Origin: Microbacterium sp. Marseille-Q6648
Lineage (GTDB): Bacteria; Actinomycetota; Actinomycetes; Actinomycetales; Microbacteriaceae
Length of the DNA: 64,000 bases
Direction: 5' to 3'
Assembly: GCF_943181415.1 (NCBI RefSeq)
Contig: NZ_CALPBZ010000003.1
Location: 62,001 to 126,000, forward strand
Part shown: in pieces, positions 25,097 through 33,814 of the stretch
Layout of the letters: each line of letters begins with the position of its first letter
How positions within the stretch are numbered: the first letter of the stretch is position 1
Translations under genes and position numbers: made by a program
The notes under the pieces: model-generated
What the model was told of the DNA's origin: nothing
What the model saw: the letters and a program-made list of their open reading frames with translations, nothing else
The model's database searches: none

Positions 25097-25837
25097 TCAG
25101 AACTCCCGCTCGTAGACCCACGGCAGCGCGCCCGTGCGGAGGCGATGGCGACGACCGTCGCTGCCCGCGTCGTCGGCCCGCGCAGCTGCCGCGACCCCGG
25201 CATCCGCGCCATAGTCCGCGTCCTCGCGCCACAGCATGACCGGGCCCCCGGCACCCGCCAGCACGCGTGTCTCGAAGAGCTCGACGCCGCGCCGATCGGC
25301 GAACGCGAGAAGAGAGCGCGCGTCGCTGTGACCGCGGAGGCCGTGGAGGGTCACCCACGTCGGCGGGAACAGCGTCCGCTCGCCGCGACCGTGCTCGGCC
25401 AGTGCCTGCGCGGGCGTCCGCCACTGCGCGGCCGCGATCTCGTCGGGCGCGAGCACCAGGTCGCCCCGGGGCGCCGGGGCCAGGAAGAACCACGTCCGGA
25501 TACGCACGGGGATTCCGGGCGGCGGGTGCCATCGCGACAGCGCGACGAGCGCACGCGGGTCCACGGCGAGCCCGGTCTCCTCCGACGTCTCGCGCACCGC
25601 CGCCCGGCGCGCGGCGCGCTCCTCATCCTCGGCGGGCGCACCGTCGACGGGCTCGAGCCTGCCGCCGGGGAAGACCCACGCGCCCGGGAACGAGCCCGTC
25701 TTGGGCCGCTCGACCAGTAGCACCTCGGGACCGGGGGTCCCGTCGCGGACCAGGACGACCGTCGCCGCGATCGGGAGGCCCTCGTCCGTGTGCTCCGCAG
25801 GGGGCGGATCGTCGCGGGCGGCGGTGCGGTCGGACAC
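25097..25837 (-). CDS. NUDIX hydrolase
   Basis: 246 residues. The NUDIX box ends RETSEETGL, matching the REUxEExGU core, but it is preceded by a long insert (GGRLEPVDGAPAEDEERAARRAAV) as in the NUDT19/CoA-diphosphatase-like subgroup. AATVVLVRDG and FPGAWVFPGG frame the fold. It hydrolyses a nucleoside-diphosphate-linked compound of unknown identity. The C-terminal 60 residues are Ala/Gly/Asp-rich and may form an extra domain. Start GTG 25837, six nt after TAGGCT. Confidence 0.85.
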   Translation of the reverse strand: MSDRTAARDDPPPAEHTDEGLPIAATVVLVRDGTPGPEVLLVERPKTGSFPGAWVFPGGRLEPVDGAPAEDEERAARRAAVRETSEETGLAVDPRALVALSRWHPPPGIPVRIRTWFFLAPAPRGDLVLAPDEIAAAQWRTPAQALAEHGRGERTLFPPTWVTLHGLRGHSDARSLLAFADRRGVELFETRVLAGAGGPVMLWREDADYGADAGVAAAARADDAGSDGRRHRLRTGALPWVYEREF

Positions 25838-25843
25838 CCCGCC

Positions 25844-25849
25844 AGCCTA
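25844..25849 (-). promoter_or_regulatory. -10 box TAGGCT of the NUDIX gene, overlapping the upstream stop codon
   Basis: TAGGCT, spacer GGCGGG, GTG 25837. Its TAG is the stop codon of the MFS gene at 25847-25849. Confidence 0.6.
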
Positions 25850-27112
25850 GGCGGCGGACACCTCTTGCGGCTCGCGCGCGGCCGGGGCGTCCGCGGCGTC
25901 CGCCCGGGAAGTCCGGCGCCGCTCGAGTGCGAGGCTGGCTCCGGCGATCGCCAGGCCGGCGAGGGCGAGCGCGACTCCCGCCCACGCGGGCGCGACGAAT
26001 CCCCATCCGGCGGCGATGACGGCACCTCCCAGGATCGCCCCGACGCTGTTGCCGATGTTCAGGGCCGAGTGGTTCAGCGCTGCGGCGATGGACTGGTTGT
26101 CACCCGCGACGTCCATCAGCCGGGTCTGGATCGTGGGGCTCAGCACCGACGCGACGACGCCGGTGGCGAAGACGAGGAGCGCGAGGGCCCACACCGACGC
26201 CGCGGTCACGGCGAGCAGGGCGAGGACGCCGGCGAGCGCGATCAACCCGCCGATGAGGGTGCGTCGCAGGTCGAGGTCGGCGAGGTAGCCGCCGGCGATG
26301 TTCCCCGCGGTCATTCCGACACCCATCACGACGAGGACGATCGGCACCGCCCAGGCGGGGCTTCCGGCGACCTCGGTGACCATCGGGGCGACATAGCTGT
26401 ACACCGCGAAGAATCCGCCGAAACCGACCGCTCCGATGCCGAGGGTCAGCCACACCTGGCCGATGCGGAAGACCGCGAGTTCGGCACGGAGGGTGCGCCC
26501 GGCGTCGCCGGGATGGGCGGGCACCGACGTGAAGATCGCCAGCGCCGCCAGGGCGAAGATCCCGACCACGACGAGGTACGCGGCGCGCCAGCCGAACTGC
26601 TGCCCGAGGAAGGTGCCGAGCGGCACGCCGATCACGTTGGCGATGGTGAGGCCGGTGAGGACGAAGGCGACGCCCTTCGCGCGCTTGCCCGGCCCGAGCA
26701 CGTCGGCGGCGACGAGGGCGCCGATGCCGAAGTAGGCCCCGTGCGGCAGTCCGGCCAGCAGCCGCGACAGCGCGACCGTCTCGAACGTGGGCATGACCAG
26801 GGTGAGCGCGTTGAAGAGGGTCAGCGCCAGGGCGAGGGCGACCATCACGCGGTGCCGCGGGAATCGGGCGACCGCGCCGGCGATCGTCGGTGCGCCGATC
26901 ACGACGCCCAGCGCGTACAAGCTGATGAGCCAGCCCGCCTGGGCGATGGCGTCCTCGGGCCTGGTCGCCCAGGCCTGCGGCAGCAGGTCCTGTGCGATGT
27001 CGGGGAGCAGGCCCATGACGACGAACTCGGTCATGCCGATGCCGAAGCTGCCGATGGCGAGCGAGAGGAGCGCCCTCATCGCCGCACCCCTCGACGAGGT
27101 CGAGGTGGTCAC
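25847..27112 (-). CDS. MFS transporter, AraJ/DHA1-like
   Basis: 421 residues, twelve transmembrane segments, of the small DHA1 type: ALLSLAIGSFGIGMTEFVVMGLLPDIA is the AraJ/YdhP-like opening, and LLAGLPHGAYFGIGALVAADV the helix-4 motif. It likely exports sugars or drugs; the substrate is unknown. A GTG at 27112 is supported by TAGCAT six nt upstream; a start at MRALLSL (27079) would be shorter by 11 residues. It ends in TAG, which doubles as part of the next promoter. Confidence 0.85.
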   Translation of the reverse strand: MTTSTSSRGAAMRALLSLAIGSFGIGMTEFVVMGLLPDIAQDLLPQAWATRPEDAIAQAGWLISLYALGVVIGAPTIAGAVARFPRHRVMVALALALTLFNALTLVMPTFETVALSRLLAGLPHGAYFGIGALVAADVLGPGKRAKGVAFVLTGLTIANVIGVPLGTFLGQQFGWRAAYLVVVGIFALAALAIFTSVPAHPGDAGRTLRAELAVFRIGQVWLTLGIGAVGFGGFFAVYSYVAPMVTEVAGSPAWAVPIVLVVMGVGMTAGNIAGGYLADLDLRRTLIGGLIALAGVLALLAVTAASVWALALLVFATGVVASVLSPTIQTRLMDVAGDNQSIAAALNHSALNIGNSVGAILGGAVIAAGWGFVAPAWAGVALALAGLAIAGASLALERRRTSRADAADAPAAREPQEVSAA

Positions 27113-27118
27113 GCGGTC

Positions 27119-27124
27119 ATGCTA
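27119..27124 (-). promoter_or_regulatory. -10 box TAGCAT of the DHA1 transporter gene
   Basis: TAGCAT, spacer GACCGC (6 nt), GTG 27112. Confidence 0.55.
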
Positions 27125-27173
27125 GCGCGCGGCGCGGCATCCGTCGAATCGATTCGGATGCCGCGACCGCGCC

Positions 27174-27503
27174 TCACGCCGGATCGGCCTCGTCGACCGC
27201 ACCCTCGCCGAGGGCCGACTCGAGCCGGTCGATCTTCGCTTCCAGTTCGCCGGTGTAGCCGGGCCGGATGTCAGCCTTCAGCACGAGCGAGACTCGGGAC
27301 CCGAAGGGCATGACCGCCTCGGTGGCGCGGCGGACGACGTCGAAGACCTCGTCCCACTCCCCCTCGATCTCGGTGAACATCGAGGTGGTGCGGTGCGGCA
27401 GTCCGCTGTCGCGGACGATGCGCACAGCGGCGGCGACGGCGTCGTGGACCGAGCCGTCCGAACGGCCGGTGCCGCTGGGAGCGACGGAGAAGGCGACGAG
27501 CAT
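27174..27503 (-). CDS. MTH1187-family thiamine-binding protein
   Basis: 109 residues. The DUF77/MTH1187 fold, a ferredoxin-like tetramer: MLVAFSVAPSG (strand 1), VHDAVAAAVRIVRDSGLPHRTTSMFTEIEGEWDEVFDVVRRATEAV and SRVSLVLKADIRPG. Family members such as YkoF relatives bind thiamine or its precursor in the cytosol. The gene begins 25 nt downstream of the GT87 gene with no separate promoter visible, so it is probably cotranscribed. A 47-bp gap separates it from the MFS promoter. Confidence 0.85.
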   Translation of the reverse strand: MLVAFSVAPSGTGRSDGSVHDAVAAAVRIVRDSGLPHRTTSMFTEIEGEWDEVFDVVRRATEAVMPFGSRVSLVLKADIRPGYTGELEAKIDRLESALGEGAVDEADPA

Positions 27504-27528
27504 GGAACCCTCCAGTGGTAGGTGCGGA

Positions 27529-28767
27529 TCAGGGTGTCGAGGGGTCGACGAGGGAAGGACGAAGGCGGCGCGCAGACCGGCGCGCGCCGGCGCGGGCGAC
27601 GCCGACGAGGCGGACGACGGCCCACAGCAGCAGGGCGGCCAGGGCCGCGTTGCGCAGCGTCAGGACGACGACCATCGCCGGCGAAAGCGCGAGCAGAGCG
27701 TCGTAGAACCAGGGGAAGATCACCTGCGTCGTCGCCAGCAGCACGGCGACCACGATCGCCGGTGTCCGCCACCGCCGGCGATCGACGACCAGGCCGACCA
27801 CCACGGGCGGGATGAGCCACGTCATGTACTGCGGCGACCCCACCTTGTTGAGGACGACGAACGCCAGCACGAGGGCCAGTGACAGCATCGGGAAGAGGCG
27901 GACGAACCCCGCGGCCCGCCACGCGGCGACGGCCCCCACCCCGGCGATGACCGCCATCGCGACGGCCATGAGCGGCGTCATCGCCGCGATCACGGTGTCG
28001 ACCCCAGGGCCTGTGACCTGGAACGTGATCATGTCCTGGTCGTAGTAGACCCACGCGTCGGGATCTCCGAGGACGGCGAGCCAGAGGTACACCGTGCTGA
28101 CGGGGGCTTCGATCTGGAGCCCCCGTGCGGTCTGGTCGCCGACGAACGAAAACAGATACGCGCCGCCGCCGAGCGCGATGACCGCCAGCATTATCACGAG
28201 CGAGACGCCCACCGCTCCCCCGACCACCGCCCAGCGCCGGCGGACCGCGACGAAAGCGGCCACCAGCATGGCGGCGGGCCACACCTTGAGCCACGCGGCG
28301 GCGGCCAGGAGCCCGGCGCCCAGCCACGGGCGTCCCACCAGCCACAGTCCGCCGGCGATCCCCGCCGGCACGGTGAGCGCGTCGAGTCGGAACATCCCCA
28401 CACCGCCGAGCGCGGCCGCACCGGCCAGCCAGAACCAGGCTGCGGCCAGGCGGCCTCGCGATCGGCCCCGGCCCAGGAGCATGGCGAACGCGAGCGCGTC
28501 GACGGCGGTGACCAGCAGTCCCCACGACAGGGTGTAGTCGACGAACGGGATGACGCGCGCGAGAAGCATCGGCACGAGAGCGAAGGCCGGGTACACCCAC
28601 TCCTGGGTGACTCCGGGCACGCCGGCACCCACGATGACGGTGTCGGCCCACCACCGGTACATCTGATCCACATCCCACGATGCGGCTTTGCCGAAGACGA
28701 ACTCCCCCGCGATCAGCAGCACATGGACGACGACGAACGCGACCCACGACCACGCCCGCTTCGACAC
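27529..28767 (-). CDS. GT87-family polyprenyl-phosphate mannosyltransferase-like membrane protein
   Basis: 412 residues with about ten or eleven transmembrane helices. GT87 (DUF2029) enzymes of Actinobacteria use polyprenyl-phosphate mannose to extend cell-envelope glycolipids, with the active site outside the membrane. The motif region QMYRWWADTVIVGAGVPGVTQEWVYPAFALVPM, with the acidic pair of DVD at 32-34, and LVLAFVVLNKVGSPQYMTWL near the C terminus are characteristic. The tail (ARAGARRSARRLRPSL) is basic, so cytoplasmic. It starts at the GTG at 28767. Acceptor not predictable. Confidence 0.82.
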   Translation of the reverse strand: MSKRAWSWVAFVVVHVLLIAGEFVFGKAASWDVDQMYRWWADTVIVGAGVPGVTQEWVYPAFALVPMLLARVIPFVDYTLSWGLLVTAVDALAFAMLLGRGRSRGRLAAAWFWLAGAAALGGVGMFRLDALTVPAGIAGGLWLVGRPWLGAGLLAAAAWLKVWPAAMLVAAFVAVRRRWAVVGGAVGVSLVIMLAVIALGGGAYLFSFVGDQTARGLQIEAPVSTVYLWLAVLGDPDAWVYYDQDMITFQVTGPGVDTVIAAMTPLMAVAMAVIAGVGAVAAWRAAGFVRLFPMLSLALVLAFVVLNKVGSPQYMTWLIPPVVVGLVVDRRRWRTPAIVVAVLLATTQVIFPWFYDALLALSPAMVVVLTLRNAALAALLLWAVVRLVGVARAGARRSARRLRPSLVDPSTP

Positions 28768-28773
28768 GGTCCC

Positions 28774-28779
28774 ATGCTA
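28774..28779 (-). promoter_or_regulatory. -10 box TAGCAT of the GT87 gene, overlapping the nnrD stop codon
   Basis: TAGCAT, spacer GGGACC, GTG 28767. The TAG is the stop codon of nnrD (28777-28779). Confidence 0.6.
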
Positions 28780-29625
28780 GGTGCGCGCGGCCGATGCGAC
28801 CGCGCCGGCGACAGCGTGGGGCAGGGCGGCGGCCACATCCATCGCCGTGATGGGCCCGCCGGCGGCTCCGAGGTCGCCGGCGGCGAGCGAGGCCGCACGC
28901 CCGTGCAGCCAGACGCCCGTCGCGACCGCGTGGGCCAGGGGCGCGCCGTGTTCGGCGGTCGCCGCCACCACGGCCCCGATGGCGCCCGCCAGCACATCGC
29001 CCGTGCCCGCCGTCGCCAACCACGGCGTGCCCGAGCCGACCTGCGCACACCACCCGTCGGGGGCGGCGACGATCGTCGGCGAGCCCTTGAGCACGACGAC
29101 GCCGCCGAGGGCGCGCGCCGTCTCGGCTGCGGCGGCCGAACGGGCCTCGACATCGGTGAGCTCGGCGACCGGCGCCAGCCGCAGCAGGCTTCGCAGACGG
29201 TCGTGCTCACGGGCGTGCGGGGTCACCACCAGCCGAGCGGCGGCTCCGTGGACCAGGTCGAGGGCGCCGGCGTCCACGACGACGGGATGATCCCCCGACA
29301 GCACTTCGCGCAGCGCCGCGGTCTCGGCATCCGATCGATCGGACGGGTCCGTACCCGAGCCGATCACCCACGCCTGCACCCGACCCGCCGCGGCGACGGT
29401 TTCGGGGCGTGCCGCGAGGACCAGCGCGGTGGGGCGATCGTCGCCGACGTAGCGCACCATGCCGATGCCGGTGCGCCACGCCGCCTCGACGCCCAGCACC
29501 GCCGCCCCGGGGTACCGATCGGACCCCGTGCGCATCCCGACGACACCGCGGGAATACTTGTCGTCGGCGGCGGTTGGCACCCGCAGGACACCCAAGGCGT
29601 CCGCCGCCGTCCATGTCACCGGCAT
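28777..29625 (-). CDS. nnrD: ADP-dependent NAD(P)H-hydrate dehydratase
   Basis: 282 residues. Repairs hydrated NADH and NADPH using ADP. The ribokinase-like fold shows SRGVVGMRTGSDRYPGAAVL near 27-46, VVDAGALDL, VVTPHAREHDRL, VVLKGSPTIVAAPDG and the catalytic GTGDVLAGAIGAVV. Only the NnrD half is present; an epimerase (NnrE) domain is fused in many bacteria but missing here. Starts at the ATG at 29625 after TAGGGT. Divergent from the OYE gene with only 35 bp between start codons. Confidence 0.93.
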   Translation of the reverse strand: MPVTWTAADALGVLRVPTAADDKYSRGVVGMRTGSDRYPGAAVLGVEAAWRTGIGMVRYVGDDRPTALVLAARPETVAAAGRVQAWVIGSGTDPSDRSDAETAALREVLSGDHPVVVDAGALDLVHGAAARLVVTPHAREHDRLRSLLRLAPVAELTDVEARSAAAAETARALGGVVVLKGSPTIVAAPDGWCAQVGSGTPWLATAGTGDVLAGAIGAVVAATAEHGAPLAHAVATGVWLHGRAASLAAGDLGAAGGPITAMDVAAALPHAVAGAVASAART

Positions 29626-29631
29626 GGCGCC

Positions 29632-29637
29632 ACCCTA
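29632..29637 (-). promoter_or_regulatory. -10 box TAGGGT of nnrD
   Basis: Spacer GGCGCC (6 nt), ATG 29625. It lies in the 35-bp region shared with the divergent OYE gene, so the two promoters must overlap. Confidence 0.6.
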
Positions 29638-29660
29638 TCCGTCAGGAGCGACACCACACG

Positions 29661-30737
29661 ATGAGCCTGCTGTTCGAACCCCTGTCCATCCGCGGGATCA
29701 CCGCCCGGAACCGGCTGTGGGTGGCGCCGATGTGCCAGTACAGCGCCGTCGACGGCGTGCCGCAGGAGTGGCACCACACGCATCTGGCGCAGTTCGCGTC
29801 CGGTGGCGCGGGCATCGTCATCGCCGAGGCGACCGCGGTCACTCCCGAGGGACGGATCTCGCCCGAGGACACGGGCCTGTGGAACGACGCCCAGCGCGAC
29901 GCGTGGAGTCCGATCGTCGCCGCCGTCCACGCGCGCGGAGCCCTCGCGGGGGTGCAGCTCGCGCATGCCGGACGCAAGGCGTCGACGTGGTCGCCGCTCA
30001 CCGGGCGACGCGGGTCGGTGCCGCACGACCGGGGCGGGTGGACGACCGTCGCCCCGTCGGCGGTGGCGTTCGACGGGTTCGCCGATCCGGTCGCCTTGGA
30101 CACCCCCGGCATCGAGCGCACCGTGTCGGCCTTCGCCGACGCGGCCGTCCGCGCCGTCGCGGCCGGCTTCGACGTCCTCGAGGTGCACGCCGCGCACGGG
30201 TATCTGCTGCACCAGTTCCTCTCGCCGCTGTCGAACCGACGCGACGACGAGTACGGCGGTGAGCTCGAAGGCCGCGCGCGCCTGCTGCTGCGCGTCGTGA
30301 CGGCGATCCGGGATGCCGCGCCCGACACCGCGGTCTTCGTGCGCTTCTCGGCCACAGACTGGGCCGACGGCGGGCTGAGCGTCGACAAGGTGGCCACGGT
30401 CGCCGCCTGGGCCGCCGAGCGCGGCGCCGACCTCTTCGACATCTCCAGCGGCGGGCTCGTCGCGCACCAGTCGATCACGGTGGGTCCGGGCTACCAGGTC
30501 CCGCTCGCCGCCCACGTACGCCGCACCACCGGGGCGCTCGTCAACGCCGTGGGGATGATCGACGACGCCGCACAGGCCGAGGCGGTCCTGGCCGACGGCG
30601 CCGCCGACGCCGTCATGGCCGGGCGCGAGTGGCTGCGCGACCCGCACTACGCGTTGCGGGCGGCGTGGGAGCTCGGCCACGACATCGACTACTGGCCGGC
30701 GCAGTACGTCCGGGCGCGGCCGCACGCCCGCAGCTGA
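29661..30737 (+). CDS. NADH:flavin oxidoreductase, Old Yellow Enzyme (YqjM-like)
   Basis: 358 residues, FMN-containing ene-reductase. LFEPLSIRGITARNRLWVAPMCQYSAVDGVPQEWH is the YqjM-type start with the cysteine of MCQYSA that tunes the flavin. GVQLAHAGRKAS, VLEVHAAHGYLLHQFLSPLSNRRDDEYGG (with HAAH) and the late DAVMAGREWLRDPHY are the conserved flavin and substrate segments. It reduces activated C=C bonds with NADPH; a stress role is likely. AGGAG lies 13 nt before the ATG, further than ideal. It ends at a strong terminator. Confidence 0.93.
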   Translation: MSLLFEPLSIRGITARNRLWVAPMCQYSAVDGVPQEWHHTHLAQFASGGAGIVIAEATAVTPEGRISPEDTGLWNDAQRDAWSPIVAAVHARGALAGVQLAHAGRKASTWSPLTGRRGSVPHDRGGWTTVAPSAVAFDGFADPVALDTPGIERTVSAFADAAVRAVAAGFDVLEVHAAHGYLLHQFLSPLSNRRDDEYGGELEGRARLLLRVVTAIRDAAPDTAVFVRFSATDWADGGLSVDKVATVAAWAAERGADLFDISSGGLVAHQSITVGPGYQVPLAAHVRRTTGALVNAVGMIDDAAQAEAVLADGAADAVMAGREWLRDPHYALRAAWELGHDIDYWPAQYVRARPHARS

Positions 30738-30738
30738 G

Positions 30739-30776
30739 CACCAGGGGGTGCGCCCGATCGGGCGCACCCCCTGGTG
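30739..30776. terminator. bidirectional terminator: 38-nt perfect palindrome
   Basis: A 17-bp stem, CACCAGGGGGTGCGCCC at 30739-30755 and its exact complement at 30760-30776, closed by GATC. It sits between the convergent OYE and CNNM genes, 1 nt after the OYE stop codon. TCTT follows on the plus side. Confidence 0.85.
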
Positions 30777-30796
30777 TCTTGGGCTCTGTGTCCTCC

Positions 30797-31894
30797 TCAG
30801 CGCAGACCGCGTCGGGTGGCGTCCTGCACCTCGCCGACGAGCTCCTCGAGGATGTCCTCGAGGAACAGCACCGCCGTGACCCGGCCGGTCTCGTCGCGCA
30901 CCTGCGCGAGGTGCCGGCCGGCGCGGCGCATGAGCGCAAGCGCGTCCTCGAGGTCGGTCGTCTCCTGCACGGGCACCATGTGGTGGATGCGCTTGGCGGC
31001 GATGCGACGCGACCACACCGGCTCGACCGGCGCGCCACCGCTTCCCGCCGCGGCCGCCGCATCGGCATCCGGGTCCTCCGCCGCGCGCAGCACGTCCTTC
31101 AGGTGGACGTAACCGGCTGGGAGGCCCTCGTCGTCGACGATCACGTACCGCGAGAAGCCGTGCTTCGCGACGGCGCGCTCGATGCGGTGCGGCGTGGTCG
31201 TGGCGGGCAGGGTCACCAGGTCGGCGAGCGGCACGGCGATGTCGGCCGCCTTCTTGTCGGTGAACTCCATCACCGCCGCCACCGTTCCGGCGCTGTCGTC
31301 CAGCACGCCCTCGATGCGAGACTGGTTCACGATCGTCGCCACCTCTTCGAGGGTGAACGTCGACGCGGCCTCATCCTTCGGCTCCACGCGGAACAGACGG
31401 ACGATGTGGTTCGCGATCCAGTTGAGCGTCACGATCACCGGGTGGAACAGCTTCGACACCCATACCAGCGGCGTGGCGAGCATGAGCACCGAGCGGTCGG
31501 GGAGCGAGAACGCCAGGTTCTTCGGCACCATCTCGCCGAACACCACGTGCAGGTACGACACGATCAGCAGCGCGATGACGAAGGCGATCGTGTCGACCGC
31601 TCCCTCGCCGAGTCCGGTCAGCTTGAGCGGCTCGGCGAGCAGGTGGTGGATCGCCGGCTCCGAGACGTTCAGGATCAGCAGCGAGCAGATCGTGATGCCC
31701 AGCTGCGAGGTCGCGAGCATGAGCGTGGCGTGCTCCATGGCGTACAGCGCCGTCTTGGCCGACTTCATCCCCCGTTCCGCCAGGGGCTCGATCTGAGATC
31801 GGCGAGCCGAGATCACGGCGAACTCGGCGCCGACGAAGAATGCGTTCGCGACGAGGAGCACGAACAGCCAGGCCAGTCCTGCCCAATCGTTCAT
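30797..31894 (-). CDS. CNNM/HlyC-type membrane protein with CBS domains
   Basis: 365 residues. The DUF21 (CNNM) membrane domain (1-190; NAFFVGAEFAVISARRSQIEPLAERG and TSQLGITICSLLILNVSEPA) is followed by two CBS motifs (about 215-345). The family is tied to Mg2+ or Co2+ transport and resistance (CorC/MpfA), although many are called hemolysins. The C-terminal CorC_HlyC transporter domain seen in the upstream paralogue is missing, so it is the short form. Its ATG overlaps the stop of that paralogue (ATGA), and the two may form a heteromer. Confidence 0.9.
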   Translation of the reverse strand: MNDWAGLAWLFVLLVANAFFVGAEFAVISARRSQIEPLAERGMKSAKTALYAMEHATLMLATSQLGITICSLLILNVSEPAIHHLLAEPLKLTGLGEGAVDTIAFVIALLIVSYLHVVFGEMVPKNLAFSLPDRSVLMLATPLVWVSKLFHPVIVTLNWIANHIVRLFRVEPKDEAASTFTLEEVATIVNQSRIEGVLDDSAGTVAAVMEFTDKKAADIAVPLADLVTLPATTTPHRIERAVAKHGFSRYVIVDDEGLPAGYVHLKDVLRAAEDPDADAAAAAGSGGAPVEPVWSRRIAAKRIHHMVPVQETTDLEDALALMRRAGRHLAQVRDETGRVTAVLFLEDILEELVGEVQDATRRGLR

Positions 31895-33225
31895 CGCGCA
31901 CCCCCCTTCTGAGCGGCGGCCGCGTCGTCCTGGTGCACCATCGTCGGAGTGAATCGGACGCGGTCGACGCGGCGACCGTCCATGCGCTGGACTTCGATGG
32001 TGCCGTCCTCGATCTCGACGGTGTCGCCCACCACGGGGATGCGCTCGAGCACGCTCATGACGAATCCGCCCACCGTGTCGTACACCTCGTCTTCGGGGAT
32101 GCGGATGCCGGTGCGGTCGCGCACCTCGTCCGGGCGCAGGTCGCCGGGGAACAGCACGCTGTCCTGCGCGCGCACGATTCCCGCGCGACGCCGGTCGTGC
32201 TCGTCGAGCACCTCGCCGACGATCTCCTCGACGAGGTCTTCGAGCGTCACCACGCCTGCGGTCCCGCCGTACTCGTCGACGACGACCGCCATCTGGTAGC
32301 CGCGAGCGCGCAGCTCCTCCATGAGCGAGTCGAGGTGGACCGCCTCGGGGAACCGCAGAGGCTCGGTCGCGAGGGCTCCGGCCGGAACGTCGGCGCGACG
32401 GTTGCGGGGAACACTGACGGCGGCTTTGAGGTGGACGATGCCGGTTATGTCGTCCATCGACTCGTCGTAGACGGGGAACCGGCTGTGTCCGGTGCGCCGT
32501 GCGAGCTGGATGACGTCCTCGGCGCTGTCGGACGCGGCGAGCGCGTGCACGCTCGGGCGCGGCGTCATGACATCGGCGGCGGTGAGGCGTGAGAACGTGA
32601 GGCTGCGATCGAGCAGCGACGCGGTGTCCTTCTCCAGAACGCCCGCGCTGGCGGAGCGGCGGACCAGGCTCGACAGCTCCTCGGCCGTGCGGGCGCCAGA
32701 GAGCTCCTCCTTAGGCTCGACGCCCATCGCCCGCAGCACGCCGTTGGCGCTGCCGTTGAGCACCGAGATGGCGGGGCGGAAGACGGTGGTGAACGCGACC
32801 TGGAAGGGCATGACGAGCTTGGCGGTCTGGCGGGGCACCGCGAGGGCGAAGTTCTTGGGCACGAGTTCGCCCAGGATCATCGAGAAGATCGTGGCGACGG
32901 TGATGCCGATGACGGCCGACACCGGAGAAACCAGCCCTGTCGGCATCCCCCACCCCTCGAACACCGGACGCAGCAGGTTCGAGATGGCCGGCTCCATCGT
33001 GTAGCCGGTGAGGAGCGTGGTCAGGGTGATGCCCAGCTGCGCGCTCGAGAGGTGGGTCGAGGTGATGCGCAGCGCGCTGATGGTGAGGGACAGCCGCGAT
33101 TCGCCCGCGGCCATCCGCGATTCCAGGTCGGCCCGGTCCAGGTTCACCAGCGCGAACTCGCTGGCGACGAACAGGCCGGTGCCGATCGTGAGCAGAAGCC
33201 CCACGCCCAACATGACGTAATCCAT
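31891..33225 (-). CDS. CNNM/HlyC-type membrane protein with CBS and CorC-HlyC domains
   Basis: 444 residues, the full form: DUF21 domain ([27 protein letters not shown]..., 1-190), CBS pair (about 205-330, with VHLKAAVSV and [28 protein letters not shown]), and the CorC_HlyC tail ([44 protein letters not shown]). It resembles the M. tuberculosis Rv2366c/Rv1842c type. Start is the ATG at 33225 or the GTG immediately before it; a G-rich sequence (GGGGG) lies about 10 nt upstream. First gene of the two-gene operon. Confidence 0.9.
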   Translation of the reverse strand: MDYVMLGVGLLLTIGTGLFVASEFALVNLDRADLESRMAAGESRLSLTISALRITSTHLSSAQLGITLTTLLTGYTMEPAISNLLRPVFEGWGMPTGLVSPVSAVIGITVATIFSMILGELVPKNFALAVPRQTAKLVMPFQVAFTTVFRPAISVLNGSANGVLRAMGVEPKEELSGARTAEELSSLVRRSASAGVLEKDTASLLDRSLTFSRLTAADVMTPRPSVHALAASDSAEDVIQLARRTGHSRFPVYDESMDDITGIVHLKAAVSVPRNRRADVPAGALATEPLRFPEAVHLDSLMEELRARGYQMAVVVDEYGGTAGVVTLEDLVEEIVGEVLDEHDRRRAGIVRAQDSVLFPGDLRPDEVRDRTGIRIPEDEVYDTVGGFVMSVLERIPVVGDTVEIEDGTIEVQRMDGRRVDRVRFTPTMVHQDDAAAAQKGGAR

Positions 33226-33306
33226 CACACGTCACCCCCGATCACACGGGAGGAGGGTCGGTGGGGCGAGCGTCTGCAACTGGGAGGGTCGTCCATCGTG
33301 CGAAAC

Positions 33307-33312
33307 AGTGTA
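33307..33312 (-). promoter_or_regulatory. candidate -10 (TACACT) of the CNNM operon
   Basis: TACACT on the minus strand about 80 nt upstream of the start, leaving a leader of some 75 nt. No -35 is evident, so the assignment is weak. Confidence 0.3.
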
Positions 33313-33402
33313 CGGCAGGCGGCCTCGCGCGCGGCCGTGGGCCCTGTCCCGAGAGCCCGCTTGGTCCGACCCGGGGTCCCTGTCGCCCTACCGCGCCATG
33401 TC

Positions 33403-33675
33403 GCGGCATCCGCGCCAGGTTGCGGCATCCGCGCCACCTTCCGATACAGCGGATGCCGGAACGGGCCGCGGTCCGACACGTTCGCCCCACCACCGCACCA
33501 CCTCGCGGCATCCGCGCCACCGGTCGATACAGCGGATGCCGGAACGTGCCGCGGTCCGACACGTTCGCCCCACCACCGCGCCACCTCGCGGCATCCGCGC
33601 CACCCTCCGACACGTTCGCCACACCACCGCGCCATGTCGCGGCATCCGCGCCGTCAATCGGTACAGCGGATGCCG
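33403..33675. repeat. modular palindromic repeat cluster A
   Basis: Five copies of GCGGCATCCGCGCC start at 33403, 33422, 33505, 33588 and 33639, a spacing of 19, 83, 83 and 51. Three of them (33422, 33505, 33639) carry the inverted partner GCGGATGCCG beginning exactly 26 nt after the arm CGGCATCCGC, giving 10-bp stems with 16-nt loops. The 83-nt units also contain GGAACGTGCCGCGG and TCCGACACGTTCGCC segments. The 51 and 19 steps look like the unit with modules missing. This fills most of the 589-nt gap between the CNNM operon and the gene at 33815; the remainder shows only short hairpins. Confidence 0.8.
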
Positions 33676-33802
33676 GAACGTGCCGCGGCGGAGTGACGGG
33701 ACCGCCCTCCGGCCCTTGCACGCCGGCTCCTCCCCAGGAGGGATGCCTGGGGCAACCACCCACCGACCGGTCACCGAGCGCACAACACGGCCGTGTCGCG
33801 GC

Positions 33803-33808
33803 GAGAGT
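33803..33808 (+). promoter_or_regulatory. -10-like GAGAGT of the orphan winged-helix gene
   Basis: GAGAGT, 6 nt, GTG 33815. Confidence 0.4.
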
Positions 33809-33814
33809 GTCGGG